In this document: positions 46,158 to 55,496 of the stretch, piece after piece
Layout of the letters: each line of letters opens with the position of its first letter
Numbering within the stretch: position 1 is the stretch's first letter
From: Pseudomonas baetica
Lineage (GTDB): Bacteria; Pseudomonadota; Gammaproteobacteria; Pseudomonadales; Pseudomonadaceae
Direction of reading: 5' to 3'
Assembly: GCF_019733355.1 (NCBI RefSeq)
Contig: NZ_JAIHLQ010000033.1
Span: 1-64,000 of the forward strand
Length of the DNA: 64,000 nt
Notes under the pieces: generated by a model
Seen by the model: the letters and a program-made list of their open reading frames with translations, nothing else
Told to the model about the DNA's origin: nothing
Database searches by the model: none
Program-made: the position numbers and the translations under genes

Positions 46158-46928
46158 TTAGCGCATCACAATGCCGCGTTTGGCCATATACGCTTTCGCT
46201 TCCTGCACGGTGTATTCGCCGAAGTGGAAAATACTCGCCGCCAACACAGCGCTGGCGTGGCCTTCAATAATGCCGTCGGCCAGATGCTGCAAGTTGCCGA
46301 CGCCGCCAGAAGCGATCACCGGAATACCCAGTGCATCGCTGATGGCACGGGTCACGCCGAGGTCGAAACCGTTTTTCATGCCGTCCTGATCCATGCTGGT
46401 CAGCAGGATCTCGCCGGCACCCAGGCCTTCCATTTTCTTCGCCCACTCGACCGCGTCGAGACCGGTCGGCTTGCGACCGCCGTGGGTGAAGATCTCCCAG
46501 CGCGGGGTTTCACCCGGGCCCGAGACCTTCTTCGCGTCAATGGCGACGACGATGCACTGCGAGCCGAAATGCTGCGCGGCTTCGCCGACGAACTCCGGGT
46601 TGAACACCGCCGCGGTGTTGATCGATACCTTGTCGGCACCGGCGTTGAGCAGGTTGCGGATGTCCTGCACGGTACGCACGCCACCACCGACGGTCAGCGG
46701 AATGAACACTTGGCTGGCCATGCGCTCGACGGTATGCAGCGTGGTGTCGCGGCCATCGACGCTGGCGGTGATGTCGAGAAAGGTAATCTCGTCGGCACCC
46801 TGCTCGTCATAGCGACGGGCAATTTCCACCGGGTCACCGGCATCGCGGATGTTTTCGAACTTCACACCTTTGACGACCCGGCCGTTGTCCACGTCCAGGC
46901 AAGGGATGATGCGTTTGGCCAGCGCCAT
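46158..46928 (-). CDS. hisF: imidazole glycerol phosphate synthase cyclase subunit HisF
   Basis: Uses ammonia from HisH to convert PRFAR to imidazole glycerol phosphate and AICAR in histidine synthesis. The 256-residue (beta/alpha)8 barrel starts MALAKRIIPCLDVDNGRVVKG with the catalytic Asp in CLDVD, and has the second catalytic Asp in ILLTSMDQDG. It is the last his gene here, 9 bases after hisA. Confidence 0.97.
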   Translation of the reverse strand: MALAKRIIPCLDVDNGRVVKGVKFENIRDAGDPVEIARRYDEQGADEITFLDITASVDGRDTTLHTVERMASQVFIPLTVGGGVRTVQDIRNLLNAGADKVSINTAAVFNPEFVGEAAQHFGSQCIVVAIDAKKVSGPGETPRWEIFTHGGRKPTGLDAVEWAKKMEGLGAGEILLTSMDQDGMKNGFDLGVTRAISDALGIPVIASGGVGNLQHLADGIIEGHASAVLAASIFHFGEYTVQEAKAYMAKRGIVMR

Positions 46929-46937
46929 GGTCAGTCC

Positions 46938-47675
46938 TCAGCCTTGATACGAATCGCAGAAAGCTTGCGCTTCAGCGACGTCGAGGGTGCCTTCGTAGAT
47001 CGCCCGGCCAGTGATTGCACCGATGATGCCCGGCGCTTTGGCGTCGAGCAGCGACTTGATGTCACCCAGATTGTGGATACCGCCGGAAGCGATCACCGGG
47101 ATCTTGGTTGCGGCAGCCAGCGCGGCAGTAAACGGTACGTTGCAGCCCTGCATCATGCCGTCTTTGGCGATGTCGGTATAAACGATCGAGGACACGCCGT
47201 CGGCTTCAAACTGCTTGGCCAGATCGATGACCTGGACGGTGCTGATTTCAGCCCAGCCATCAGTGGCGACGAAACCGTCTTTGGCGTCGAGGCCAACGAT
47301 GATCTTGCCCGGGAACGCGCGGCAGGCTTCAGCGACGAACGCCGGATCTTTAACGGCTTTGGTGCCGATGATCACGTAGCTCACGCCCGCCTTGACGTAG
47401 TGCTCGATGGTTTCCAGCGAACGAATGCCGCCGCCGATCTGGATCGGCAGGTTCGGGTAGCGCTTGGCGATGGCGGTGACCACTTCGCCATTGACTGGCT
47501 GGCCTTCGAACGCGCCATTGAGATCGACCAGATGCAGACGGCGGCAACCGCCATCCACCCACTTGGCAGCCATGCTCACCGGGTCATCGGAGAACACTGT
47601 GGAATCTTCCATGCGGCCCTGGCGCAGACGTACGCAGGCACCGTCTTTAAGATCGATAGCGGGAATAATCAGCAT
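46938..47675 (-). CDS. hisA: phosphoribosylformimino-AICAR ribotide isomerase HisA
   Basis: Isomerises ProFAR to PRFAR, the substrate of HisHF. The 245-residue barrel begins MLIIPAIDLKDGACVRL with the catalytic Asp in AIDLKDG, and has the second Asp in IVYTDIAKDG. The ATG at 47675 is the usual start; an ATG 15 bases upstream adds five residues. It lies between the DUF2164 gene and hisF. Confidence 0.97.
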   Translation of the reverse strand: MLIIPAIDLKDGACVRLRQGRMEDSTVFSDDPVSMAAKWVDGGCRRLHLVDLNGAFEGQPVNGEVVTAIAKRYPNLPIQIGGGIRSLETIEHYVKAGVSYVIIGTKAVKDPAFVAEACRAFPGKIIVGLDAKDGFVATDGWAEISTVQVIDLAKQFEADGVSSIVYTDIAKDGMMQGCNVPFTAALAAATKIPVIASGGIHNLGDIKSLLDAKAPGIIGAITGRAIYEGTLDVAEAQAFCDSYQG

Positions 47676-47717
47676 CTGGCAAACCTTCAAATTTGAATGT
47701 TCAGCTTGGCTCGGAAA

Positions 47718-47978
47718 TCAGTTTTTCTCGAGCGCCCACAGGTCGCTTTCGATGCTTTCAAACCGCTCCTTGAGGTGGGTCTGCACATCGAAAATCGCCC
47801 TGTTGTAATAGTGCGGAGCGATTTCACGGGTAAACAGCTCAAGAATCTCCGCCGCTTCGAATGACCCGAGGTCAAGTTCGAAACGATCCTCCATGAACCG
47901 CTTGATCTTGTGACTGGCCTCGCTCTCCTGCTCGGGAGTGAGGGTCAGGATCGGCGGTTTGGATTTCTTGACGGCCAT
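47718..47978 (-). CDS. DUF2164 family protein in the his operon
   Basis: An 86-residue, mostly helical, charged protein of the DUF2164 family (LDLGSFEAAEILELFTREIAPHYYNRAIFDVQTHLKER). It directly abuts hisH (no spacer) and is 42 bases from hisA, on the same strand, so it is co-transcribed with the histidine synthesis genes. No enzymatic motif is visible. The role is unknown, and the placement may only reflect conserved operon order in pseudomonads. Confidence 0.85.
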   Translation of the reverse strand: MAVKKSKPPILTLTPEQESEASHKIKRFMEDRFELDLGSFEAAEILELFTREIAPHYYNRAIFDVQTHLKERFESIESDLWALEKN

Positions 47979-48617
47979 TTACCAGCGACCATCCCACGCG
48001 GCGAAGTTCTGCAGCAATTGCAGGCCATGGGTATGGCTCTTCTCCGGGTGGAACTGCACGGCGAAACGCGAGCCATCGGCCAGCGCCGCAGCGAAATCAA
48101 CGCCGTAATGACCGCCACCGACCACCTGCCGCGCATTGGCGGCGGCGATGTAGTAGCTGTGCACGAAGTAGAAACGCGCCATGTCCGGAATGTCATGCCA
48201 CAGGGGGTGGCTGACCTTCTGCTTCACTTCGTTCCAGCCCATGTGTGGGACTTTCAGGTGCTCGCCGTCTTCATGCAGGTCTTTGCCGAAGAACTTCACC
48301 GCGCCCGGAAACAGGCCGATGCAGTCGACGCCGTCGTTCTCTTCGCTGGTGTCGAGCAAGGCTTGCATGCCGACACAGATGCCGAGGAACGGACGATCCT
48401 GGCTTACTTCACGCACCAGCGAATCGAAGCCGAGGCGACGGATCTCCGCCATGCAATCGCGAATCGCGCCGACGCCGGGGAACACCACGCGGTCGGCTTC
48501 GCGGATCACATCCGCATCGCTGGTGATCAGCACTTTGCCGGCACCGACGTGCTCGAGGGCCTTGGCCACCGAGTGCAGGTTACCCATGCCGTAATCGATC
48601 ACTGCAACCGTCTGCAT
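47979..48617 (-). CDS. hisH: imidazole glycerol phosphate synthase glutaminase subunit HisH
   Basis: Class I glutamine amidotransferase that supplies ammonia to HisF. The 212-residue product shows the nucleophile cysteine in GICVGMQALL and the catalytic His/Glu pair in QFHPEKSHTHG. It overlaps hisB by one base, so translation is coupled. Confidence 0.97.
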   Translation of the reverse strand: MQTVAVIDYGMGNLHSVAKALEHVGAGKVLITSDADVIREADRVVFPGVGAIRDCMAEIRRLGFDSLVREVSQDRPFLGICVGMQALLDTSEENDGVDCIGLFPGAVKFFGKDLHEDGEHLKVPHMGWNEVKQKVSHPLWHDIPDMARFYFVHSYYIAAANARQVVGGGHYGVDFAAALADGSRFAVQFHPEKSHTHGLQLLQNFAAWDGRW

Positions 48618-49210
48618 TACAGAACGCCTTTGGTCGATGGCATCTGCCCGGCCATGCGCTCATCCAGCTCGACGGCCATGCGCAGCGCGCGGCCGAAAGC
48701 CTTGAACACGGTTTCGATCTGGTGGTGAGTGTTGGTGCCACGCAGGTTGTCGATGTGCACACTGACCAATGCGTGATTGACGAAGCCCTGGAAGAACTCC
48801 TGAAACAGGTCAACGTCGAAGCCGCCGACGGTGGCGCGGGTGTATGGCACATGCATCTGCAAGCCTGGACGGCCGGAGAAGTCGATCACCACACGCGACA
48901 GCGCTTCATCGAGCGGCACGTAGGCATGGCCGTAACGACGGATGCCTTTTTTGTCGCCGATGGCTTTGGCGAAGGCCTGGCCGAGGGTGATACCGACGTC
49001 TTCCACCGTATGGTGGTCGTCGATATGCAGATCGCCCTTGCATTCAATATCCAGGTCAATCAACCCGTGACGGGCGATCTGATCCAGCATGTGCTCAAGA
49101 AAAGGAACACCGATATCAAATCGGGCCTTTCCGGTGCCATCAAGGTTGATCGAGGCTTTGATCTGGGTTTCCAGAGTGTCGCGCTCGACAGAAGCCTTAC
49201 GTTCGGCCAT
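48617..49210 (-). CDS. hisB: imidazoleglycerol-phosphate dehydratase HisB
   Basis: Dehydrates imidazole glycerol phosphate to imidazole acetol phosphate. The 197-residue monofunctional form has the Mn-binding HMLDQIARHG, HHTVEDVGI, H(V/A)YVPLDEALSR and NTHHQIETVFKAFGRAL segments; it lacks the phosphatase domain found in the E. coli bifunctional HisB. The ATG at 49210 has GGAG seven bases upstream. It is the first gene of the hisB-hisH-DUF2164-hisA-hisF operon. Confidence 0.97.
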   Translation of the reverse strand: MAERKASVERDTLETQIKASINLDGTGKARFDIGVPFLEHMLDQIARHGLIDLDIECKGDLHIDDHHTVEDVGITLGQAFAKAIGDKKGIRRYGHAYVPLDEALSRVVIDFSGRPGLQMHVPYTRATVGGFDVDLFQEFFQGFVNHALVSVHIDNLRGTNTHHQIETVFKAFGRALRMAVELDERMAGQMPSTKGVL

Positions 49211-49366
49211 CACCAGCTCCGCAAAATCATTGGGCGAAAAAGGCAGCCATTATAGGGGCGCGGGGCCGAAACAGAAACACGAGACGCAATATGGCTGACG
49301 GATAGAACCCCCGGCTGTCGCGGGTAGACATGTCCATACAAGCCATTACAGGCACCCCAAAACAAC

Positions 49367-49456
49367 TGTGGGAGCGGGCTTGCTCGCGAAAGCGCTGGAT
49401 CAGCCGACATTGATGTCGACGGACAGAACGCCTTCGCGAGCAAGCCCGCTCCCACA
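49367..49456. repeat. REP doublet (long-spacer type)
   Basis: Consensus inverted REP arms about 45 bases apart, between hisB and the MFS gene. The centre ATCAGCCGACATTGATGTCG resembles that of the doublet at 37191. The rest of the 284-base gap shows no gene; the hisB promoter presumably lies at 49211-49330. Confidence 0.93.
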
Positions 49457-49494
49457 GAAGTAAGTGCTGGCCTGAGAGATCTCAGGCCATTGAC

Positions 49495-51159
49495 TCAGTG
49501 AAACAGTACCGCTGTCTTTTGCAGGGTCACCCACACACCCCACGCCAACGGAATACCTACCGCCAGCCACGCAGCAATCGCCAGCGGCTTGCTGCCCGGT
49601 GCGGCCTTCCACTCCAGAACGGTGGTCCCATCAGCACCTTTGTCGTGCCCCAGAGCCTGTTCGGCAGCCAGTTCGGCGTCGGTCATGAAGTACTTGTCGG
49701 CCACCGGGCGCACCATCAGGTTGCACAGGAAGCCCAAGACCAACAGGCCGGCGAGGATGTACAGAGTGATGTCGTAAGCGGCGGCGCGTTCAACGCCGAT
49801 GCTCAACTGATACTCACGCAGGTAGTTCACCAGCACCGGGCCGAGTACGCCGGCCGCGGCCCAGGCAGTCAGCAGACGACCGTGGATCGCACCGACCATC
49901 TGCGTACCGAACAGGTCGGCCAGATACGCGGGAACGGTCGCGAAGCCGCCGCCGTACATCGACAGAATGATGCAGAACGCCGCCACGAACAGCGCAACGT
50001 TGCCCAGGTGGCCGAGGTTGGGGATCAGTGCGTACAGCGCAAAACCGAGGGCGAAGAACACGAAGTAAGTGTTTTTGCGACCCAGGTAGTCCGAGAACGA
50101 GGCCCAGAAGAACCGTCCGCCGATGTTGAACAGGCTCAGCAGACCGGTGAAACCGGCAGCAATCGCGGCAATCGAAGCCAGTTGCCCGGCGTCCAGTTGA
50201 CCAAACGGCACGTCAACACCCAGCAGCTTGCCGCCGAATACTTCCTGCAGCAGCGGCGAAGCCATGCCGAGAATGCCGATACCCGCCGACACGTTCAGGC
50301 ACAGCACCAGCCACACCAGACGGAATTGCGGGGTTTTCCACGCCACATTCACGTGTACATGACGGTGGGTGATCATCGAGTTGGAGGCTTTTTTCGCCGG
50401 AGCGGTCCAGCCTTCAGGCTTCCAGCCAGTTGGCGGTACGCGGTAGGCCAGGGCGCCACCGATCATGAACACGAAGTAGATCGCTGCCATGACCGCAAAG
50501 CTTTGCCACACACCGACACTTTCAGGCGAGGCGAAGTGACTCATCAGTGCCGTTGCCAACGGTGCCCCCACCATCGCGCCACCACCGAAACCCATGATCG
50601 CCATGCCAGTCGCCATGCCGCGCTTGTCCGGGAACCACTTGATCAGGGTCGACACTGGCGAGATATAGCCCAGACCCAGGCCGATACCACCGATCACACC
50701 GGAGCCGATCCACATCAGCCAGATCTGGTGGGTATAAATACCCAGCGCCGAAATCAGCAGACCACCGCACCAGCACAACGCCGATACAACACCAGCCTTG
50801 CGCGGCCCGGCGTGTTCAAGCCAGCCACCCCAGATCGCTGCCGAGCAGCCGAGGAAGATGAAGAACAGGGTGTAGATCCAGCCGAGCATCGAGATCGGCC
50901 AGTCGCATTGCGAGGAAAAAACTTGTGCGATAAAGCTCATGTCCGGCGCGCAAGCCACCGGAGCGGTAATGCCCAGCGCCTTGGACAGCGGCAACCAGAA
51001 CACCGAAAAGCCGTAGGCCATGCCGATGCACAGGTGGATGGCCAATGCGGCCGGTGGAACCAGCCAGCGGTTGAAACCCGGCTTGGCGATGATGCGTTCC
51101 TTGGACAGGAACGCGGGCTGGTCGGCTTTGAAGCCGTCCGCCGTTATGCTCGTGCTCAT
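49495..51159 (-). CDS. MFS transporter, OFA (oxalate/formate antiporter-like) family
   Basis: A 554-residue inner-membrane transporter with about twelve helices. After a short N-terminal tail, the helix-1 region reads LAIHLCIGMAYGFSVFW, the OFA-family start, and GIGLGLGYISPVSTLIKWFPDKRGMATG holds the conserved loop 2-5 region. It is longer than typical OFA members because of a 40-residue hydrophilic insert (VPPTGWKPEGWTAPAKKASN) in the central loop. Substrate unknown; related pseudomonad proteins are annotated only by family. Confidence 0.87.
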   Translation of the reverse strand: MSTSITADGFKADQPAFLSKERIIAKPGFNRWLVPPAALAIHLCIGMAYGFSVFWLPLSKALGITAPVACAPDMSFIAQVFSSQCDWPISMLGWIYTLFFIFLGCSAAIWGGWLEHAGPRKAGVVSALCWCGGLLISALGIYTHQIWLMWIGSGVIGGIGLGLGYISPVSTLIKWFPDKRGMATGMAIMGFGGGAMVGAPLATALMSHFASPESVGVWQSFAVMAAIYFVFMIGGALAYRVPPTGWKPEGWTAPAKKASNSMITHRHVHVNVAWKTPQFRLVWLVLCLNVSAGIGILGMASPLLQEVFGGKLLGVDVPFGQLDAGQLASIAAIAAGFTGLLSLFNIGGRFFWASFSDYLGRKNTYFVFFALGFALYALIPNLGHLGNVALFVAAFCIILSMYGGGFATVPAYLADLFGTQMVGAIHGRLLTAWAAAGVLGPVLVNYLREYQLSIGVERAAAYDITLYILAGLLVLGFLCNLMVRPVADKYFMTDAELAAEQALGHDKGADGTTVLEWKAAPGSKPLAIAAWLAVGIPLAWGVWVTLQKTAVLFH

Positions 51160-51391
51160 TGTGTATCCCCCAATTATTAGAATGGTTCGTCAGCCACTGC
51201 TCACCCTCGGCCTTATGCACGCAGGCACGACCTTTTTTAAGGTGAAGCTCCTTGAAGGCGCGACGTTAAGTCGCAGAAGGACGGACGAACGCGCGAAGGT
51301 TACCATTTGCAGATGACAGAAAAACCAAACTGATATCACCTTTTTTCAGTCTTCTGATGTCCTGCACAAAGCATTTCTCACGGGTAACGCC

Positions 51392-51795
51392 ATGCCGGTC
51401 ATCCTTCAAACGCTTGAAAACCCCAGCTATCAGGGTCAGCAGGACTTGCAGAAAATCTACCGCGATGCTCCCGCATGGCTGTTCGCGCCGTTTTCCGGGA
51501 GAGCTCATCTGATCGAAAGCGCCTGGCTGGTGGTTCATTTATTGCCGGACGTTTCAATGACCGCTTACTCGGCACGGGACGCCTGCAGAGCCACGGCAGC
51601 GCCTTGTATCTGTCCCATTTGTGCGTGCGAAAAGTTACCCGACGCCGTGGCGTCGCTGAACGATGGGTGAACCAAGCGCAGAAAATGGCGTCGCAAACGG
51701 GGGCCGGACTGCGCCTGCCGGCACCCGCCGAACACCTTTAAGCTCAGGCCATCGCCGCCACGCTGCCTGTGCCGCTGGAGGTGTTGGCAACATAG
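51392..51795 (+). pseudogene. panZ: broken panZ (acetyl-CoA sensor PanZ family, GNAT-like)
   Basis: Two reading frames together reproduce a PanZ-family protein. Frame one gives MPVILQTLENPSYQGQQDLQKIYRDAPAWLFAPF...HLIESA; the second continues as LAGGSFIAGRFNDRLLGTGRLQ...LSHLCVRKVTRRRGVAERWV. Restoring one C at about 51521 (GCCTGG to GCCCTGG) joins them without loss. Further on, a TAA (51739-51741) interrupts an otherwise open frame that reads EAQAIAATLPVPLEVLAT-like residues up to TAG at 51793. So there are two lesions, a one-base deletion and a nonsense change. In E. coli PanZ drives maturation and CoA-dependent inhibition of PanD. Loss of function here is inferred from the sequence. Confidence 0.75.
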
Positions 51796-51873
51796 CTTCA
51801 CACCGAACCGGGCAGATGCGGCGCTATACTCCCCGGCTAAATTACGAATTCGACTAACTACAAGGACTCGCCC

Positions 51874-54099
51874 ATGAAAGCGTTCGGCAAAATCCTGGGT
51901 CTGGTACTTCTCGGGCTGTTGCTGATCATTGTGGCGGCAGGTTTTGCCCTGACCCACCTCTTTGATCCCAATGACTACAAAGACGAGATCCGCCAGATAG
52001 CCCGCGACAAGGCCCACATCGAGCTGACGCTCAATGGCGATATCGGCTGGAGCCTGTTCCCGTGGCTCGGGCTGGAATTGCACGACGCCAGCGTTGCGAC
52101 CTTAATCAAACCTGCCGAACCGTTTGCTGACCTGCAGATGCTCGGCCTGTCCGTGCGCGTGCTGCCGCTGCTGCGCCGCGAAGTGCAGATGAGCGATGTA
52201 CGCGTCGAAGGCCTGAACCTGCGCCTGAACCGCGACAAGAACGGCCACGGCAACTGGGAAGACATCGGCAAGCTGCCGACTGCCGCCGCACCTGCCGGTA
52301 GCCCGCCGCCTGCCAGCGAACCCGCTGCCGAGACAACCGCCAAAGCGGAAAAACCGCCGCAGCCGATCCGGCTCGACATCGACAGCCTGACCGTCAATAA
52401 CGCCCGCGTTGAGTACAACGACGAGCAGACCGGCAAGCAGTTCAGCGCCGAAAGCATCCAGTTGAGCACCGGCGCGGTGCACGATTCGACCAATATTCCG
52501 CTGAAGGCCACCGCATTTCTCAGCACCAATCAGCCCGTGCTGCGGATACGCACCGAGCTCAATGGCGAACTGCGCATCGAACGTGCCCTGCAACGCTACA
52601 AGTTCGAAGACCTGAAGCTCTCTGGCGAACTGACCGGCGATCCGCTGCAAGGCAAAGCCATGACCTTCGCCGCTCAGGGCCAGATGTTGCTCGATAAAGC
52701 AGCAAACGTCGCCGAATGGACCGGGATCAAAATCTCCGCCAACCAGTTGCGCGCCTTGGGCGAACTGAAAGCCAACGACCTCGACAAGACCCCACAGATC
52801 ACTGGCGGCCTCTCGATCGCCCAGTTCGATCTGGCAAAATTCGTCGACAGCATCGGCCAGACACTGCCAGCCATGGCCGAAGGCAGCCTGAGCAAGGTCG
52901 AACTGGTCAGCCGCGTGTCCGCTACGCCAACCAGCGTCGCGTTCGACAACATCAACCTGAAACTCGACGACAGCAGCTTCAGCGGCCGAATCGCCGTCGA
53001 CGACTTTGCCAAGCAATCGCTGCGGGCGACGCTCAAGGCTGACACCTTCAACGTTGACCGCTACCTGCCGCCGAAATCGGCTCAGGCCAATAGCGCCACG
53101 CAAGTGCGTCAGGCTGAAGTCGCCAGTACCGAAGCCAATGCCGTGGCCGGCGCCGGCACGACGCCACTGCCGGACAAACCGAGCAAAAGCGCCTGGAGCA
53201 CCGAGCGCCTGCTGCCGGTGGAACGTCTGGCCAAGCTCGACGTGGATGCCGACCTGATCTTCGGCCAACTGACGCTCGACAAACTGCCCATCCAGAACGC
53301 TGCGCTCAAGGCCACCGGCCAAGGCGGCTTGCTGACCCTGAACAATCTGAGCGGCGAACTGTACAACGGCACTTTCGAAGCCAAAGGCACACTCGACGTC
53401 CGTCCGAGCACGCCAGTGCTGAACATGCAGACCAAAATCAACCGTGTCCCGGTGGAAAAAATCCTTGAGAGCCAAGGCAAGACCCCCCCGGTCAAAGGTC
53501 TCGTGACCCTCAACAGCAACGTCACTGGCAGCGGCAACAGCCAACAGGCGCTGATTGACTCACTCAACGGCAACGCCAGTTTCGTGATCAACAACGGCGT
53601 GCTGCTCAACGCCAACCTTGAACAACAACTGTGCAAAGGCATCGCCACCCTCAACCGCAAAACCCTCAGCGGCGAGCCACGGGGCAAGGACACACCGTTC
53701 CAGGAGCTCAAAGGCAACCTGACGTTGCGCAACGGCATCGCCAGCAACCCCGACCTGAAAGTGCGCATCCCCGGCATGACCGTCAACGGCGACGGCGACA
53801 TCGACCTGCGCGTACTGGGCATGGATTACCGCGTCGGCATCATCGTCGAGGGCGACACCAGCGCCATGCCCGACCCGGCCTGTCAGGTTGGTGACAAATT
53901 CGTCGGTATCGAGTGGCCGCTGCGCTGCCGTGGCCCTCTGGAACTGGGCGCCAAGGCTTGTCGCATCGACAACGAACGACTCGGCCAGGTCGCGACCAAA
54001 CTGGCCGGCGACAAGCTCAGCGAGAAAATTGAAGAGAAACTGGGCGACAAGGTCAGTCCGGAATTGAAAAACGCATTGAAGGGGCTGTTCAAGCGATGA
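51874..54099 (+). CDS. asmA: AsmA family protein
   Basis: A 741-residue inner-membrane-anchored periplasmic protein: N-terminal helix (ILGLVLLGLLLIIVAAGFAL, about 6-25), the AsmA start LFDPNDYKDEIRQIARDKAHIELTLNGDIGWSLFPWLGLELHD, a long repetitive beta region, an Ala/Pro/Lys linker at about 130-160, and the AsmA C-terminal domain. AsmA-like proteins are proposed to form beta-groove bridges that move phospholipids to the outer membrane. It overlaps mutY by four bases, an arrangement conserved in pseudomonads. Confidence 0.93.
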   Translation: MKAFGKILGLVLLGLLLIIVAAGFALTHLFDPNDYKDEIRQIARDKAHIELTLNGDIGWSLFPWLGLELHDASVATLIKPAEPFADLQMLGLSVRVLPLLRREVQMSDVRVEGLNLRLNRDKNGHGNWEDIGKLPTAAAPAGSPPPASEPAAETTAKAEKPPQPIRLDIDSLTVNNARVEYNDEQTGKQFSAESIQLSTGAVHDSTNIPLKATAFLSTNQPVLRIRTELNGELRIERALQRYKFEDLKLSGELTGDPLQGKAMTFAAQGQMLLDKAANVAEWTGIKISANQLRALGELKANDLDKTPQITGGLSIAQFDLAKFVDSIGQTLPAMAEGSLSKVELVSRVSATPTSVAFDNINLKLDDSSFSGRIAVDDFAKQSLRATLKADTFNVDRYLPPKSAQANSATQVRQAEVASTEANAVAGAGTTPLPDKPSKSAWSTERLLPVERLAKLDVDADLIFGQLTLDKLPIQNAALKATGQGGLLTLNNLSGELYNGTFEAKGTLDVRPSTPVLNMQTKINRVPVEKILESQGKTPPVKGLVTLNSNVTGSGNSQQALIDSLNGNASFVINNGVLLNANLEQQLCKGIATLNRKTLSGEPRGKDTPFQELKGNLTLRNGIASNPDLKVRIPGMTVNGDGDIDLRVLGMDYRVGIIVEGDTSAMPDPACQVGDKFVGIEWPLRCRGPLELGAKACRIDNERLGQVATKLAGDKLSEKIEEKLGDKVSPELKNALKGLFKR

Positions 54100-55163
54100 A
54101 AGCGGAGCAGTTTTCCACGGCGGTGCTGGATTGGTTCGACCGCCAAGGCCGCCACGATCTGCCCTGGCAGCAAGACATCAACCCGTATCGGGTGTGGGTG
54201 TCGGAGATCATGCTGCAGCAGACGCAGGTCAGCACCGTGCTCAATTACTTCGACCGTTTCATGGCCTCGCTGCCGACCGTCGAAGCCCTGGCCGAAGCGC
54301 CGGAAGACGAAGTGCTGCACCTGTGGACGGGCCTGGGTTACTACACCCGCGCGCGCAATTTGCAGAAGACCGCAAAAATCGTTGTCAGCCAGTACGGTGG
54401 CGAATTTCCGCGCGACATCGAAAAGCTCACGGATTTGCCGGGCATCGGTCTGTCTACCGCCGGTGCGATTGCGAGCATCAGCATGGGCCTGCGCGCGCCG
54501 ATCCTCGATGGCAACGTCAAACGCGTGCTGGCGCGCTTTACCGCGCAAGAGGGTTACCCGGGCGAGCCGAAGGTCGCCAAACAGCTGTGGGCCAACGCTG
54601 AGCGCTTTACGCCGCACGATCGGGTCAACGCCTACACTCAGGCAATGATGGATCTCGGTGCGACGCTATGTACGCGCAGCAAGCCGAGTTGCCTGCTGTG
54701 CCCGCTGGAACGTGGCTGCGAGGCGCACATGCTGGGTCTGGAGACGCGCTATCCGATTCCCAAGCCACGCAAAGCCATCCCGCAGAAACGCACGCTGATG
54801 CCGATGCTCGCCAATGGCGACGGTGCGATTCTGCTTTATCGCCGTCCGTCCACAGGCTTGTGGGGCGGTTTGTGGAGCCTGCCGGAACTCGATAACCTCG
54901 ACGACCTGCAACATCTGGCCGATCAACACTCACTGGCGCTGGGCGAGCAACAAGCATTGCCCGATCTTGTCCACACGTTCAGCCACTTCCAGTTATCCAT
55001 CGAACCCTGGCTGGTTCAGGTACAGGAGGCCAGCCATCACGTGGCCGAGGCCGACTGGCTCTGGTATAACCTCGCCACCCCGCCGCGCCTGGGCCTCGCC
55101 GCCCCGGTCAAAACCTTGCTCGAACGCGCGGCCGCCGTATTGAATGCAGGAGAGTCGCCATGA
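54096..55163 (+). CDS. mutY: adenine DNA glycosylase MutY
   Basis: Removes adenine opposite 8-oxoguanine, limiting G:C to T:A mutations. The 355-residue product has the N-terminal catalytic Glu region (VSEIMLQQTQVSTV), the helix-hairpin-helix LPGIGLSTAGAIASISMG, the 4Fe-4S ligands C-x6-C-x2-C-x5-C (CTRSKPSCLLCPLERGC), and a C-terminal NUDIX-like 8-oxoG recognition domain. It overlaps asmA upstream and yggX downstream, so all three are coupled. Confidence 0.97.
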   Translation: MKAEQFSTAVLDWFDRQGRHDLPWQQDINPYRVWVSEIMLQQTQVSTVLNYFDRFMASLPTVEALAEAPEDEVLHLWTGLGYYTRARNLQKTAKIVVSQYGGEFPRDIEKLTDLPGIGLSTAGAIASISMGLRAPILDGNVKRVLARFTAQEGYPGEPKVAKQLWANAERFTPHDRVNAYTQAMMDLGATLCTRSKPSCLLCPLERGCEAHMLGLETRYPIPKPRKAIPQKRTLMPMLANGDGAILLYRRPSTGLWGGLWSLPELDNLDDLQHLADQHSLALGEQQALPDLVHTFSHFQLSIEPWLVQVQEASHHVAEADWLWYNLATPPRLGLAAPVKTLLERAAAVLNAGESP

Positions 55164-55432
55164 CCCGCACCGTAATGTGCCGCAAGTACAAACAAGAATT
55201 ACCCGCTCAGGAGCGCCCTCCGTTTCCGGGCGCCAAAGGTCAGGATATTTTTGACCACGTCTCGGCCAAGGCCTGGACTGACTGGCAAAAACACCAAACC
55301 CTGCTGATCAACGAAAAACGCCTGAACATGATGAACGCCGAAGACCGCAAATATCTTCAGGGCGAAATGGACAAGTACTTCTCCGGCGAGGAATACGCCC
55401 AAGCCGAAGGCTACGTTCCGCCAGCCGAGTAA
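55160..55432 (+). CDS. yggX: oxidative damage protection / Fe(II) trafficking protein YggX
   Basis: A 90-residue small protein that protects Fe-S enzymes from oxidative damage, with a single conserved cysteine near the start (MTRTVMCRKYKQELP) and the family block HVSAKAWTDWQKHQTLLINEKRLNMM. It overlaps mutY by four bases (ATGA). MutY is itself a Fe-S enzyme and this mutY-yggX pairing is conserved in gammaproteobacteria. Confidence 0.96.
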   Translation: MTRTVMCRKYKQELPAQERPPFPGAKGQDIFDHVSAKAWTDWQKHQTLLINEKRLNMMNAEDRKYLQGEMDKYFSGEEYAQAEGYVPPAE

Positions 55433-55496
55433 TCCCGCAAAATCGGGGGTCGGATCGTAAGCAACGGAATTAATTTAAGAAATTTTAAAAAAGTCG

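Noticed and set aside
1..49456. Regularly recurring 20-30-base palindromic repeats that could be mistaken for a CRISPR array
   Set aside because: They occur as isolated inverted pairs kilobases apart between genes, with no array of equal spacers and no cas genes; they are REP doublets.
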